DNA of 64,000 nt from BOG-908 sp965198825. Lineage in GTDB: Bacteria > Pseudomonadota > Alphaproteobacteria > Acetobacterales > Acetobacteraceae. The notes beneath the pieces are model-generated. The model searched no databases and was not told where the DNA came from. It saw nothing but the letters and a program-made list of their open reading frames with translations. A program made the position numbers and the translations under genes. The number at the start of each line of letters is the position of its first letter. Within the stretch, counting starts at the first letter, position 1. The DNA lies in contig CBDAQB010000003.1 in NCBI GenBank assembly GCA_965198825.1, positions 1,426,001 through 1,490,000 of the forward strand, written 5' to 3'. This document shows positions 8,881-16,655 of the stretch, piece after piece.

Positions 8881-9141
8881 ATGAAGCTCCCCCTGATGAG
8901 CGCGGCCCTGCTCGCGGCCGGCCTGCTCGCCACGCCTGTTTTCGCTCAGACCACCCCGCCTGCCGAGACCACGGCTCCTGCCACGCCCGACGCAGCGCCT
9001 GCGCCGGCGGCCCCTGACGCCGCTGCGCCGACGACCACGAAGAAGACCAGCCACCACCACAAGTCTTCGCACCACAAGTCCAAGAAGGCGAAGGCCGCGG
9101 CACCTGCCGATGCAGCGCCTGCTCCAGACGCGCCGAAGTAA
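8881..9141 (+). CDS. Small secreted Ala/Pro- and His/Lys-rich protein
   Basis: I do not recognise a named family. The 86-aa product has a clear signal peptide (MKLPLMSAALLAAG, predicted cleavage after PVFA). The mature chain begins with Ala/Pro/Thr low-complexity sequence, then a basic block (about residues 58-75) containing two SHHHKSS-like runs, then an acidic Ala/Pro tail. Such chains are exported and could bind metal or polyanions, but this is inference from composition. The ATG follows GGAG at good spacing, and a strong intrinsic terminator follows the stop, so the gene is probably monocistronic. Confidence 0.7.
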   Translation: MKLPLMSAALLAAGLLATPVFAQTTPPAETTAPATPDAAPAPAAPDAAAPTTTKKTSHHHKSSHHKSKKAKAAAPADAAPAPDAPK

Positions 9142-9162
9142 GGCTTCGTCCTAAGCCGAACG

Positions 9163-9196
9163 AGGGCCGGGGTGTTCGCACCCCGGCCCTTTTTCT
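9163..9196 (+). terminator. Rho-independent terminator
   Basis: A perfect 12-bp stem, AGGGCCGGGGTG / CACCCCGGCCCT, around a TTCG tetraloop is followed directly by a T run. It lies 20 bases after the small secreted gene and insulates it from leuA. Confidence 0.95.
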
Positions 9197-9231
9197 TGCC
9201 CCATTCACCTGTTTGCGGTATCGAACCCGCC

Positions 9232-9333
9232 ATGCGCGCCCGGGCTCATACCGCCGAGCTGAACATTTGCCTTCCGGCGGCGTTCTCCCGCGCCCTTCTT
9301 CCCGCCAGCCTCCTTCGACTTACCCGCCCCTGA
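9232..9333 (+). CDS. leuA leader peptide (Leu-rich, 33 aa)
   Basis: The short frame starts ATGCGCGCCCGG and ends in TGA within the next hairpin. It encodes 33 residues with seven leucines (10, 14, 22, 23, 27, 28, 30), five of them in the last 12 codons (ALLPASLLRL). Leucine-codon runs ending just before a hairpin are typical of leader-peptide attenuators in front of leuA in Alphaproteobacteria. Ribosomes short of charged leucyl-tRNA would stall here and change the folding of the region before leuA. No strong ribosome site is visible. Confidence 0.75.
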   Translation: MRARAHTAELNICLPAAFSRALLPASLLRLTRP

Positions 9334-9369
9334 GTTCCGCTGCGGCCGAAAGCCGCGATCGCTCAGGGG
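9327..9369 (+). promoter_or_regulatory. leuA attenuator hairpin
   Basis: The outer stem CCCCTGAG / CTCAGGGG encloses an inner stem GCGGC-CGAAA-GCCGC. The leader peptide's TGA lies in the outer left strand, so a terminating ribosome would open the stem. CCTTCG (9312-9317) can alternatively pair with CGAAGG (9387-9392). No T run follows, so control could act on translation or through Rho rather than as a classical terminator. Confidence 0.65.
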
Positions 9370-9412
9370 GGATGGACTGTAGCCAACGAAGGACCGCCTG
9401 AAAGGGACTACC

Positions 9413-10987
9413 ATGACGATCAATCACCCCAGCTTCGGCGACATGGCCGAAGGCCGCACCATCATCTTCGACACGACCTTGCGCGACGGCGAACAGTCGC
9501 CCGGCTTCTCGATGAATTTGCAGGAAAAGCTGCGTCTCGCCGAAGCGCTGGCGGATCTCGGCGTGGACGTGATCGAAGCCGGTTTCCCGATCGCCTCCAC
9601 CGGCGATTTCGACAGTGTTGCCGCCATCGCACGCGACATACGCGGCCCGGTCATCTGCGGCCTGGCGCGCTCGGGTGCAGCCGACATCACGCGCGCTGCC
9701 GAAGCGGTGCGCGAAGCCGAGCGGCCGCGCATCCATACCTTCATCAGCACCAGCGCCTTGCACATGAAGTACAAGCTGCGCATGGAGCCGGAAGCGGTGC
9801 TTGCCGCCGTCACCGCCTCGGTGACGCTGGCACGCAATTTCGTGCCTGATGTGGAATGGTCGGCCGAGGATGGCAGCCGCACCGACCCCGATTTCCTGGC
9901 GCGCTGCGTGGAGGCTGCCATTGCGGCGGGCGCCACCACGATCAACATCCCGGACACTGTCGGCTACGCGCTGCCTGAAGACATTTACCGCATCTTCAAC
10001 GATTTGCGCACGCGTGTTCCGGGGGCGGATCGCGTCATCTTCTCGGCGCACAACCATAACGATCTGGGCCTTGCCGTCGCGAACACGCTGGCCGCCCTGC
10101 GCGCCGGCGCCCGGCAGGTCGAGTGCACGATCAACGGCATCGGCGAGCGCGCAGGCAATGCGGCGCTCGAGGAGATCACCATGGCGCTGCGCACGCGCCC
10201 GGACGCCGCGGCGGTACACACCGGCATCGTTTCCGAAAAGATCCTGCGCACGTCGCGCCTCCTCAGCACCATCACCGGCTTCGACGTGCAGCCGAACAAG
10301 GCCATCGTCGGGCGCAACGCCTTCGCGCATGAGAGCGGCATCCACCAGGATGGCATGCTGAAGAATGCGCAGACCTACGAAATCATGACGCCGGAGAGCG
10401 TCGGCTGGACCAAGACAAACCTCGTCATGGGCAAGCATTCCGGCCGCGCCGCCTTCCGCGACAAGCTGGCGGCCCTCGGCTACGGCGAACTCGGCGACAA
10501 TGCGCTGAACGACGCCTTCCGCCGCTTCAAGGACGTCGCTGACCGCAAGAAGATCGTTTACGACGAGGACATTGTCGCGCTGGTGGACGACGAGGTGATG
10601 CGCGGCCACGACCGTATCCGCTTTGTGTCGCTGGACGTGCATGCCGGCTCACGCGGCCCTGCGCGCGCCGAGATGACGCTGGAGATCGAGGGCGAGGTCT
10701 TCACCGACCACGCCTCGGGCGACGGTCCTGTGGACGCCACCTTCAACGCCATACGCGCGCTGTTTCCGCATGAGGCGCGGCTTGTCCTGTTCTCGGTCGG
10801 CGCGGTGACCGAAGGCACCGACGCCCAGGCCAAGACCACGGTGCGGCTGGAGGAGCATGGCAAGATGGTGGACGGGCAGGGGGCCGACACCGATACGATC
10901 GTCGCATCCGCCCGCGCCTACATCCACGCGCTCAACAAGCTGCTCGTGAAACGCCTGCGCACCGAGCCGGCTGCCCTCTCTGCCTGA
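9413..10987 (+). CDS. leuA: 2-isopropylmalate synthase
   Basis: It condenses acetyl-CoA with 2-ketoisovalerate, the committed step to leucine. The HMGL-like catalytic barrel shows FDTTLRDGEQSPGF near residue 22 and HNHNDLGLAVANT, with metal-binding Asp and His. GMLKNAQTYE and GKHSGRAAF mark the linker, and residues from about 400 form the leucine-binding allosteric LeuA domain. Length 524 aa is normal. It is controlled by the leucine leader just upstream. The stop codon lies inside a 17-base tandem repeat, and a bidirectional terminator follows. Confidence 0.95.
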   Translation: MTINHPSFGDMAEGRTIIFDTTLRDGEQSPGFSMNLQEKLRLAEALADLGVDVIEAGFPIASTGDFDSVAAIARDIRGPVICGLARSGAADITRAAEAVREAERPRIHTFISTSALHMKYKLRMEPEAVLAAVTASVTLARNFVPDVEWSAEDGSRTDPDFLARCVEAAIAAGATTINIPDTVGYALPEDIYRIFNDLRTRVPGADRVIFSAHNHNDLGLAVANTLAALRAGARQVECTINGIGERAGNAALEEITMALRTRPDAAAVHTGIVSEKILRTSRLLSTITGFDVQPNKAIVGRNAFAHESGIHQDGMLKNAQTYEIMTPESVGWTKTNLVMGKHSGRAAFRDKLAALGYGELGDNALNDAFRRFKDVADRKKIVYDEDIVALVDDEVMRGHDRIRFVSLDVHAGSRGPARAEMTLEIEGEVFTDHASGDGPVDATFNAIRALFPHEARLVLFSVGAVTEGTDAQAKTTVRLEEHGKMVDGQGADTDTIVASARAYIHALNKLLVKRLRTEPAALSA

Positions 10988-11039
10988 AAGGCCGGGCTGC
11001 CTGAAAAGCCAGGCTGCCTGAAAAGCCAGGCTGCCTGAC
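10978..11039 (+). repeat. 17-base tandem repeat overlapping the leuA stop
   Basis: The unit GGCTGCCTGAAAAGCCA occurs twice exactly (10995 and 11012), with one diverged copy before (which contains the leuA TGA) and a partial copy after (11029). Each unit carries in-phase TGA triplets. Confidence 0.9.
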
Positions 11040-11055
11040 GAACTCGGCCAGCCAT

Positions 11056-11087
11056 AAAAAAGGGAGCGTCGCCGCTCCCTTTTTTCG
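11056..11087. terminator. Bidirectional intrinsic terminator
   Basis: The stem AAAAAAGGGAGC / GCTCCCTTTTTT with a GTCGCC loop gives a T run on both strands. It lies between leuA (+) and the convergent lipoprotein gene (-), serving both. Confidence 0.93.
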
Positions 11088-11092
11088 CTGTC

Positions 11093-11428
11093 CTAGTAGC
11101 CGTAGCCGGGTGGTGGTGGTGGCGGCGGCGGCCGATAGCCAGGCGGGGGCTGCTGATAGCCAGGCGGCGGGTAGCCGGGCTGCTGGTAATAGCCAGGTGG
11201 CGGCGGCGTCGGCGTGGTCGCCGCACCGGTCACGCCACCCAACGCAGCACCGCTCAGCGCGCCGATCGCTGCACCACGGCCGCCGCCGGCCAGGCCGCCG
11301 ATGAGAGCGCCGGCGCCTGCGCCGATACCCGCGCCGCCGAGGGCCCGCTGGCCCGGATCATAAGGGTCGGTGCAGGCGCTCAGCCCCATCAACCCAGCCA
11401 CGCCCACTACCAGGGCCAATTTCCGCAT
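11093..11428 (-). CDS. Glycine-zipper lipoprotein with Pro/Tyr-rich tail
   Basis: This is a predicted outer-membrane or periplasmic lipoprotein of 111 aa. The signal peptide ends in a lipobox-like GLSAC. The core (about residues 29-70) is a run of small residues with GxxxG repeats (GGAGIGAGAGALIGG), as in glycine-zipper proteins. The C-terminal 40 residues are PPGYQQ/PPPGY repeats, likely disordered. The ATG follows GGAGAG by 7 bases. It lies 23 bases downstream of a second glycine-zipper lipoprotein gene, probably co-transcribed. No specific function can be assigned. Confidence 0.75.
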   Translation of the reverse strand: MRKLALVVGVAGLMGLSACTDPYDPGQRALGGAGIGAGAGALIGGLAGGGRGAAIGALSGAALGGVTGAATTPTPPPPGYYQQPGYPPPGYQQPPPGYRPPPPPPPPGYGY

Positions 11429-11451
11429 CGTCATTCTCTCCAAGTCGCCCC

Positions 11452-11670
11452 TTAGCGGGGCGTTGTTGCTGCCCCGCCGACTGCGCCCACGACGCCGCCG
11501 ATCAAGGCTCCCGTTCCAGCATTTCCACCGGTCGCCGCGCCCAGCGCCGCGCCGCCGCCCGCACCGATCAGGCCGCCCGACACTGCCCGCGTTCCCGGGT
11601 CCCGCCCGCAGCCAGCAAGGCTGACGATTATGGCGGCAATAAGTGCAAGTCCGGTAAAGCTGCGGGTCAC
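11452..11670 (-). CDS. Small glycine-zipper lipoprotein
   Basis: The 72-aa product has a hydrophobic signal (LALIAAIIVSLAGC, lipobox LAGC) and then an almost pure Gly/Ala zipper (GGLIGAGGGAALGAATGG, and IGGVVGAVGG). It is a short relative of the gene just downstream. GTG is chosen as start because AGGAG lies 8 bases before it; the open frame runs further upstream but without a ribosome site. Probably first gene of a two-gene unit. Confidence 0.7.
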   Translation of the reverse strand: MTRSFTGLALIAAIIVSLAGCGRDPGTRAVSGGLIGAGGGAALGAATGGNAGTGALIGGVVGAVGGAATTPR

Positions 11671-11947
11671 GTCGAATGCTCCTGTGCTATAGTAGAAGAT
11701 CGCTCGCTTGCTCCTGTGCAAGCTGCGTTTCACTTTGAAATGCGTTCCGCCCGCCGATGGTTCCATGAAGCTAGCGAACTGCACGCACGGCGTCATGGCA
11801 GCCTAGCCCTTGCCCATGCGGAGCGTGCCCGCTAAGCCCTGCGCCCCACGGGCCCGCTTCGAGGCTCGGCCCACAGAGCCCGGCAGGGCACACCCGGGCA
11901 CCCCACCACCTCTCTGTCTTACACCCTAGGTTAAGGTTTTCGTTTTC

Positions 11948-12991
11948 ATGTTTTCGCGTCTGCTTGGCGCCATGTCCGCCGACATGGCGATCGACCTCGG
12001 CACCGCTAACACGCTCGTTTATGTCAAAGGCCGCGGCATTGTCCTCGCCGAGCCGAGCGTCGTCGCCATCGCCGATGTCCGAGGCCGCAAGCAGGTGCTG
12101 GCCGTCGGCGAGGAAGCCAAGCAGATGCTCGGCCGGACGCCAGGCAACATCTCCGCCATACGCCCGATGCGCGACGGCGTGATCGCCGACTTCGAAGTGG
12201 CTGAAGAGATGATCAAGCACTTCATACGCAAGGTGCATAACCGGCGCAGCTTCGCGTCCCCCATCATCATCGTCTGCGTGCCTTCCGGCTCTACCGCAGT
12301 CGAACGCCGCGCCATCCAGGAGAGCGCTGAGTCCGCCGGTGCACGACGCGTGCTCCTCATCGAGGAACCGATGGCGGCGGCCATCGGCGCCGGCCTCCCT
12401 GTTACCGAACCGTCCGGCTCGATGATCGTCGATATCGGCGGCGGCACCACGGAAGTGGCCGTCATCTCGCTCGGCGGCATCGTCTATGCGCGATCCGTCC
12501 GTTTCGGCGGCGACAAGATGGACGAAGCCATCATCAGCTACATACGCCGGCACCATAATCTGCTCATCGGCGAAAGCTCCGCCGAGCGCATCAAGATCGA
12601 ACTCGGCGCCGCCCGGCCTTCGGACGACGGCGACGAAGGCCCGTGGCGGAACGTCAAAGGCCGCGACCTGATCAATGGCGTGCCGCGCGAAGTGCGCGTC
12701 AGCCAGGCGCAGATCAGCGAAAGCCTCGCCGAGCCGGTGTTCCAGATTGTCGAAGCGGTGAAGGTCGCGCTCGAAAACACGCCGCCCGAACTCGCGGCCG
12801 ATATCGTGGACAAAGGCATCGTGCTCACAGGAGGCGGCGCCCTGCTGCACCGCCTCGACCAGGTGCTGCGCGAAGCGACCGGTCTGCCTGTTGTTGTGGC
12901 CGAGGACGCGCTGTCTTGCGTTGTTTTGGGTACTGGACGGGCGCTTGAAGAGATTAAGCGGCTGCGTAACGTTCTTACCACGATGTACTAG
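11948..12991 (+). CDS. mreB: Rod shape-determining protein MreB
   Basis: This is the actin-like ATPase that forms membrane-bound filaments guiding the cell-wall elongation machinery. The phosphate-1 motif AIDLGTANTLVYV is near residue 15; VDIGGGTTEVAVISLGG (phosphate 2) and the adenosine loop LTGGGALLHRLDQVL follow. The N-terminal MFSRLLGAMSADM is the likely amphipathic anchor. Length 347 aa is standard. It is the first gene of mreB-mreC-mreD-mrdA. Some 270 bases without a gene precede it, where its promoter must lie. Confidence 0.96.
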   Translation: MFSRLLGAMSADMAIDLGTANTLVYVKGRGIVLAEPSVVAIADVRGRKQVLAVGEEAKQMLGRTPGNISAIRPMRDGVIADFEVAEEMIKHFIRKVHNRRSFASPIIIVCVPSGSTAVERRAIQESAESAGARRVLLIEEPMAAAIGAGLPVTEPSGSMIVDIGGGTTEVAVISLGGIVYARSVRFGGDKMDEAIISYIRRHHNLLIGESSAERIKIELGAARPSDDGDEGPWRNVKGRDLINGVPREVRVSQAQISESLAEPVFQIVEAVKVALENTPPELAADIVDKGIVLTGGGALLHRLDQVLREATGLPVVVAEDALSCVVLGTGRALEEIKRLRNVLTTMY

Positions 12992-12995
12992 AAGG

Positions 12996-13054
12996 CCAGG
13001 GGCTCTGCCCCTGGACCCCGCTGGGGACTCGTCCCCAGACCCCATTTTCTGGGG
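12996..13054. repeat. Triple-hairpin intergenic repeat after mreB
   Basis: Three successive stems are visible: CCAGGGGC/GCCCCTGG (12996-13014), CTGGGGAC/GTCCCCAG (13021-13038) and CCCC/GGGG around ATTTTCT (13040-13054). It resembles GC-rich REP-like units common between genes in Alphaproteobacteria, and may partly terminate or protect mreB mRNA. Confidence 0.8.
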
Positions 13055-13164
13055 CGGGCACAAATCGGCGGCGCAGCCTTACTTCCTCGCTAAAACTTCC
13101 CGCAACCGTCTGTTAATCCGCACGCCTCTGTTGTAATCCTAAGGCGTAGTCCAAGGCAGATGCC

Positions 13165-14046
13165 GTGATCCGCCTCTCCATTCAGGCCCGCCAGGCCCTT
13201 GCACGTCTGACCCTGCCGGTTCTCATCGTAGCCTCGATGTTGCTGATGCTGGTTGGCCGCGCCTCCCCCGTTGTTCCGGAGCGTGCCCGCACCGCGTTGT
13301 CGGACGCATTGGCGCCGCTTTACGGCGTCATCGACACGCCATTGTCGGCTGTTCGAGATGTTGCGCAGTCGTTCCGTGATGTGTTTGCGTTGCGTTCCGA
13401 AGTGAGCCGGCTGAGGCTCGAGAATGACCGGCTTCGCCACTGGTATGACGTGGCCATGGCGCTGGAGGCGGAGAATGCCGAACTGAAGAGCAATCTGCAT
13501 TGGGTGCCCGATCCCAAGCTCTCATTCGTTACGGCGCGCGTGGTGGCCGATGCGGGCGGCGTGTATGCGCGCAGCGTGCTGCTGTCGGTTGGGCCGAACA
13601 ACGATGTCCATAAGGGGCAGATCGCTCTTGATGCGAACGGCCTTGTTGGCCGCGTGACCGAGGTCGGCACGCGTAGTGCGCGTGTTCTGCTGATTACCGA
13701 CATCAATAGCCGCATTCCGGTGATGCTGGAAAAGACTCGCGCCCAGGCGATCCTGGTCGGCGGCAACGCCAGTTCGCCGCACCTGCTTTACATGCAGGAT
13801 AATGCGCGCCCGGAGGAGGGCGAGCATGTCGTGACCTCCGCCGAGGCGGGCGCCTTTCCGGCCGGGCTGCCGATCGGCACGGTGCATTATGCGGCCGGCG
13901 GCAAGATCGATGTCGCGACCGCCGCCAATCTCGACCGGCTCGAGGTGGTGCGCATCTTCGACTATGGCCTGGGCGGCATACAGCCGCCTGAAGCGCCCGG
14001 CCGCACCGCCGCGGCCTCCGCAGACGCGGCCAGCCTGGCGCCCTGA
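13165..14046 (+). CDS. mreC: Rod shape-determining protein MreC
   Basis: MreC is a bitopic inner-membrane protein linking MreB to PBP2 and RodA. It has a short cytosolic start, one membrane segment (about residues 13-33, LPVLIVASMLLMLVG), a coiled coil (about 65-100, with ALRSEVSRLRLENDRL) and a periplasmic beta-domain. The Ala/Pro tail after about 270 is likely disordered. The start is GTG, since an ATG five bases earlier stops at once. Length 293 aa is normal. Confidence 0.92.
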   Translation: MIRLSIQARQALARLTLPVLIVASMLLMLVGRASPVVPERARTALSDALAPLYGVIDTPLSAVRDVAQSFRDVFALRSEVSRLRLENDRLRHWYDVAMALEAENAELKSNLHWVPDPKLSFVTARVVADAGGVYARSVLLSVGPNNDVHKGQIALDANGLVGRVTEVGTRSARVLLITDINSRIPVMLEKTRAQAILVGGNASSPHLLYMQDNARPEEGEHVVTSAEAGAFPAGLPIGTVHYAAGGKIDVATAANLDRLEVVRIFDYGLGGIQPPEAPGRTAAASADAASLAP

Positions 14047-14058
14047 GCCTCTCACCGC

Positions 14059-14604
14059 ATGGACAAGGTACCTGGCATACGGCCGCGGCCGGGCCTCTGG
14101 CACATGCTGGATGTGGCCTCGCGCTACGCCTTTCCGATGGTTTTTACGGGCACCGTGCTGCTTCTCCTGTCGGCGCCTTGGGGGTTGCCTGGTCAGGCGC
14201 AGATGCAGCCGGCGTGGGCGCTTGCGAGCATCTGGTTCTGGAGCCTGTTCCGTCCTGCATCCATGCCGGCCGTCGGCGTGTTCGCCCTGGGCCTCCTGCT
14301 CGACCTGATCGATCAGGGGCCGATCGGCATACAGGTCGCAATCCTTCTCCTGGCGCACAGCGTCGCTTTGCGCTCCCGCCGCACTCTCAGTCGGAGCGGC
14401 TTCGCCTTCGTCTGGCTTGCCTTCATCGGCGTCGCAGCCGTGGCCTCCGGTCTGGAGTGGCTCCTGGTCTGCCTGCTCACCTGGCGTGCTTTGCCGCCCT
14501 GGCCTGGCCTGTTCGAGTTCGGCATGGCGGTGGGGATCTACCCGATCCTGGCCACCCTCCTCACTACGGCGCACCGGAGCCTGGCGGCTCCGGAACGCGC
14601 CTGA
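14059..14604 (+). CDS. mreD: Rod shape-determining protein MreD
   Basis: This 181-aa polytopic inner-membrane protein is identified mainly by position between mreC and mrdA and by its topology: about five hydrophobic segments, from FPMVFTGTVLLLLSAPWG at residue 28 onward. The RPASMPAVGVFALGLLLDL stretch matches the MreD pattern of an acidic residue after a Gly-rich helix. The gene starts 12 bases after mreC and ends 16 before mrdA. Confidence 0.85.
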   Translation: MDKVPGIRPRPGLWHMLDVASRYAFPMVFTGTVLLLLSAPWGLPGQAQMQPAWALASIWFWSLFRPASMPAVGVFALGLLLDLIDQGPIGIQVAILLLAHSVALRSRRTLSRSGFAFVWLAFIGVAAVASGLEWLLVCLLTWRALPPWPGLFEFGMAVGIYPILATLLTTAHRSLAAPERA

Positions 14605-14620
14605 TCGCCGGCGGCCGCGC

Positions 14621-16489
14621 ATGGCTCTGAAGAAGGAGGGCGAGCGCAACGGCGTGTTCACGCGCCGCGCGCTGGTGGCCATGGGCGTGCAGACCGCCGC
14701 CCTTGGTGCGCTGGGCGTGAAGCTCTACCGGGTTCAGGTCGAGGAGGGCGCCCGCTATGCCACCCTGGCTGACAGCAACCGCATCTCCGCCCGGCTGATC
14801 GCCTCTCCGCGCGGCCGCATCGTGGACCGTTTCGGCGACGAGTTGGCGGGCAACACCCTGAACTGGCGCGCCCTCCTCCTCGCCGAAGAGACCACCGACG
14901 TTCAGGCGACGCTGGACGCCTTCGCCAAGCTGGTCTCCCTGGATGACCGCGATCGAGAGCGCATCGCCCGCGAGCTGAAGCACAACCGCCGCTTCATCCC
15001 GGTGACGGTAAAGGAATTCCTCGGCTGGGAGGAAATGGCGCGCATCGAGGTGCACGCGCCCGACCTTCCGGGCGTGTTCGTGGATGCTGGCACCACGCGC
15101 CACTATCCGCATGGGCCCGACCTGGCCCATATCGTCGGCTATGTCGCGCCGCCCAGCGAGAGCGATCTCGGCGACGATCCGGTGCTCGCCTTGCCTGGCG
15201 TGCGGGTCGGCCGCGCGGGCGTCGAGCTGTTCCATGAGGAGGATCTCCGCGGCGACGCCGGCGAGGTCCAAATGGAGGTCAATTCCGTCGGCCGCATCAT
15301 ACGCGAGCTCGACAGGCACGACGGCACTGCAGGCGATCTCCTCGGGCTGACCATCGATGTCGCGTTGCAGAAAACGATCCTCGACCGGTTGGGGGACGCC
15401 GCCGCCAGCGCCGTGGTGATGGACTGCACCAACGGCGAAGTGCTCGCCATGACAACGACACCGAGCTTCGACCCCGCCTTGTTCGACAGCGGCGTGTCGC
15501 AGGCGCAGTGGGTGGAATGGACCAGCAACCGGCGCACGCCTCTGATCAACAAGGCGACGGCTGGCGTCTATCCGCCAGGCTCGACCTTCAAGATGGCTGT
15601 CGGGCTCGCCGGGCTGCGCGCCGGCACGCTGACCATGGACGACCACATCAGTTGCCCTGGCTACATCGACTTCGGCGACACCCGTTTCCATTGCTGGAAG
15701 AAGCACGGCCATGGGTCGCTGAACCTGCATGGCGGCCTGAAACATTCGTGCGACGTGTTCTTCTACGAAGTCGCGCGCCGCACCGGCATGGACCCGATTG
15801 CGGCCCTGGCGAATGAATTTACCCTGGGCGCTCCTACCGGCGTTGATCTTCCCGGCGCGCGTCCCGGCCTGATGCCCACCAAGGCCTGGCGCCGCAAGCA
15901 CGGCCATGCCTGGACGATCGGCGACACCATCAGCTGCGGCATCGGCCAGGGCTACATCGAGGTGACGCCGCTGCAGCTCGCGACGTACTGCGCCCGCATT
16001 GCGACGGGCAAGGCGGTCGTTCCCCACGTCACCCGGATGATCAACGCCGACCTCAAGCCGGGCAGCAAGCCGGAGGATTGGCCGGCGATGGACATCCCCG
16101 ATGATGCCCTCGCGGCCGTTCGCGCCGGGATGTTCGCCGTGGTGAACGAGGCTGGTGGCACCGCGCCGCACGCCCGCTTGGGACTGCCGGGCATGCAGCT
16201 CGCAGGCAAGACCGGCTCCAGCCAGGTCCGCCGGGTCAGCCGCTGGGCCCGCGAGCATGGGCATTTCAACTCGGCCAATTTGCCATGGGAATTCCGGCCC
16301 CACGCGCTGTTCGTCTGCTTCGCGCCCTATGACGCGCCGCGCTATGCCGTCGCCGTGGTAGTGGAGCACGGCAACGCCGGCGCCGATGTCGCCGCCCCAC
16401 TGGCCCGCGACATCATGCGCGACACCATTTTGCGGGATCCTGCCAACCGCCAGGTCGCTCCGGGGCAGACCCTGGCGCAGGGCACCTGA
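14621..16489 (+). CDS. mrdA: Penicillin-binding protein 2 (elongation transpeptidase)
   Basis: This is the class B DD-transpeptidase of the elongasome, which cross-links new peptidoglycan with the RodA glycosyltransferase. One membrane helix (about residues 13-36) is followed by the pedestal domain with SPRGRIVDRFG, then the penicillin-binding domain: STFK with nucleophile Ser321, SCD (376-378) and KTGSSQ (Lys530). Length is 622 aa. The ATG beginning MALKKEGERN is chosen because the longer frame overlaps mreD. rodA, usually next, lies 1.5 kb downstream beyond an unrelated gene. Confidence 0.94.
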   Translation: MALKKEGERNGVFTRRALVAMGVQTAALGALGVKLYRVQVEEGARYATLADSNRISARLIASPRGRIVDRFGDELAGNTLNWRALLLAEETTDVQATLDAFAKLVSLDDRDRERIARELKHNRRFIPVTVKEFLGWEEMARIEVHAPDLPGVFVDAGTTRHYPHGPDLAHIVGYVAPPSESDLGDDPVLALPGVRVGRAGVELFHEEDLRGDAGEVQMEVNSVGRIIRELDRHDGTAGDLLGLTIDVALQKTILDRLGDAAASAVVMDCTNGEVLAMTTTPSFDPALFDSGVSQAQWVEWTSNRRTPLINKATAGVYPPGSTFKMAVGLAGLRAGTLTMDDHISCPGYIDFGDTRFHCWKKHGHGSLNLHGGLKHSCDVFFYEVARRTGMDPIAALANEFTLGAPTGVDLPGARPGLMPTKAWRRKHGHAWTIGDTISCGIGQGYIEVTPLQLATYCARIATGKAVVPHVTRMINADLKPGSKPEDWPAMDIPDDALAAVRAGMFAVVNEAGGTAPHARLGLPGMQLAGKTGSSQVRRVSRWAREHGHFNSANLPWEFRPHALFVCFAPYDAPRYAVAVVVEHGNAGADVAAPLARDIMRDTILRDPANRQVAPGQTLAQGT

Positions 16490-16501
16490 GGAGCGAGAAG
16501 C

Positions 16502-16623
16502 AAGGTCCACCACGAAGGAGGGAAGAACGCGAAGTTACACGAAGAGGCTCGGCCATTATGGTTGAATTTCTGCTCCGCGTCTTCGTGAACCTTCGCGTTC
16601 TTCCCAACTTCGTGGTGGACCTT
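16502..16623. repeat. R-family inverted repeat, copy B
   Basis: It starts AAGGTCCACCACGAAGG 13 bases after the mrdA stop and ends CTTCGTGGTGGACCTT. Arms match copy A closely; the right arm contains TTCGTGAACCTTCGCGTTCTT. Its right end is about 33 bases before the oxidoreductase start. Confidence 0.9.
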
Positions 16624-16655
16624 GAGAAGTTCGCCTCAGGATGGGAGCCAGACGC

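Noticed and set aside
9205..9412. T-box or SAM-II riboswitch before leuA
   Set aside because: No T-box core (AGGGUGGNACCGCG) or SAM-II pseudoknot is evident; the Leu-rich leader frame explains the region better.
10978..11039. CRISPR-like tandem array
   Set aside because: Units are only 17 bases without spacers and number fewer than four. No cas genes are seen.
14417..14620. Upstream extension of mrdA
   Set aside because: It would overlap most of mreD; the ATG at 14621 has normal PBP2 start and spacing.
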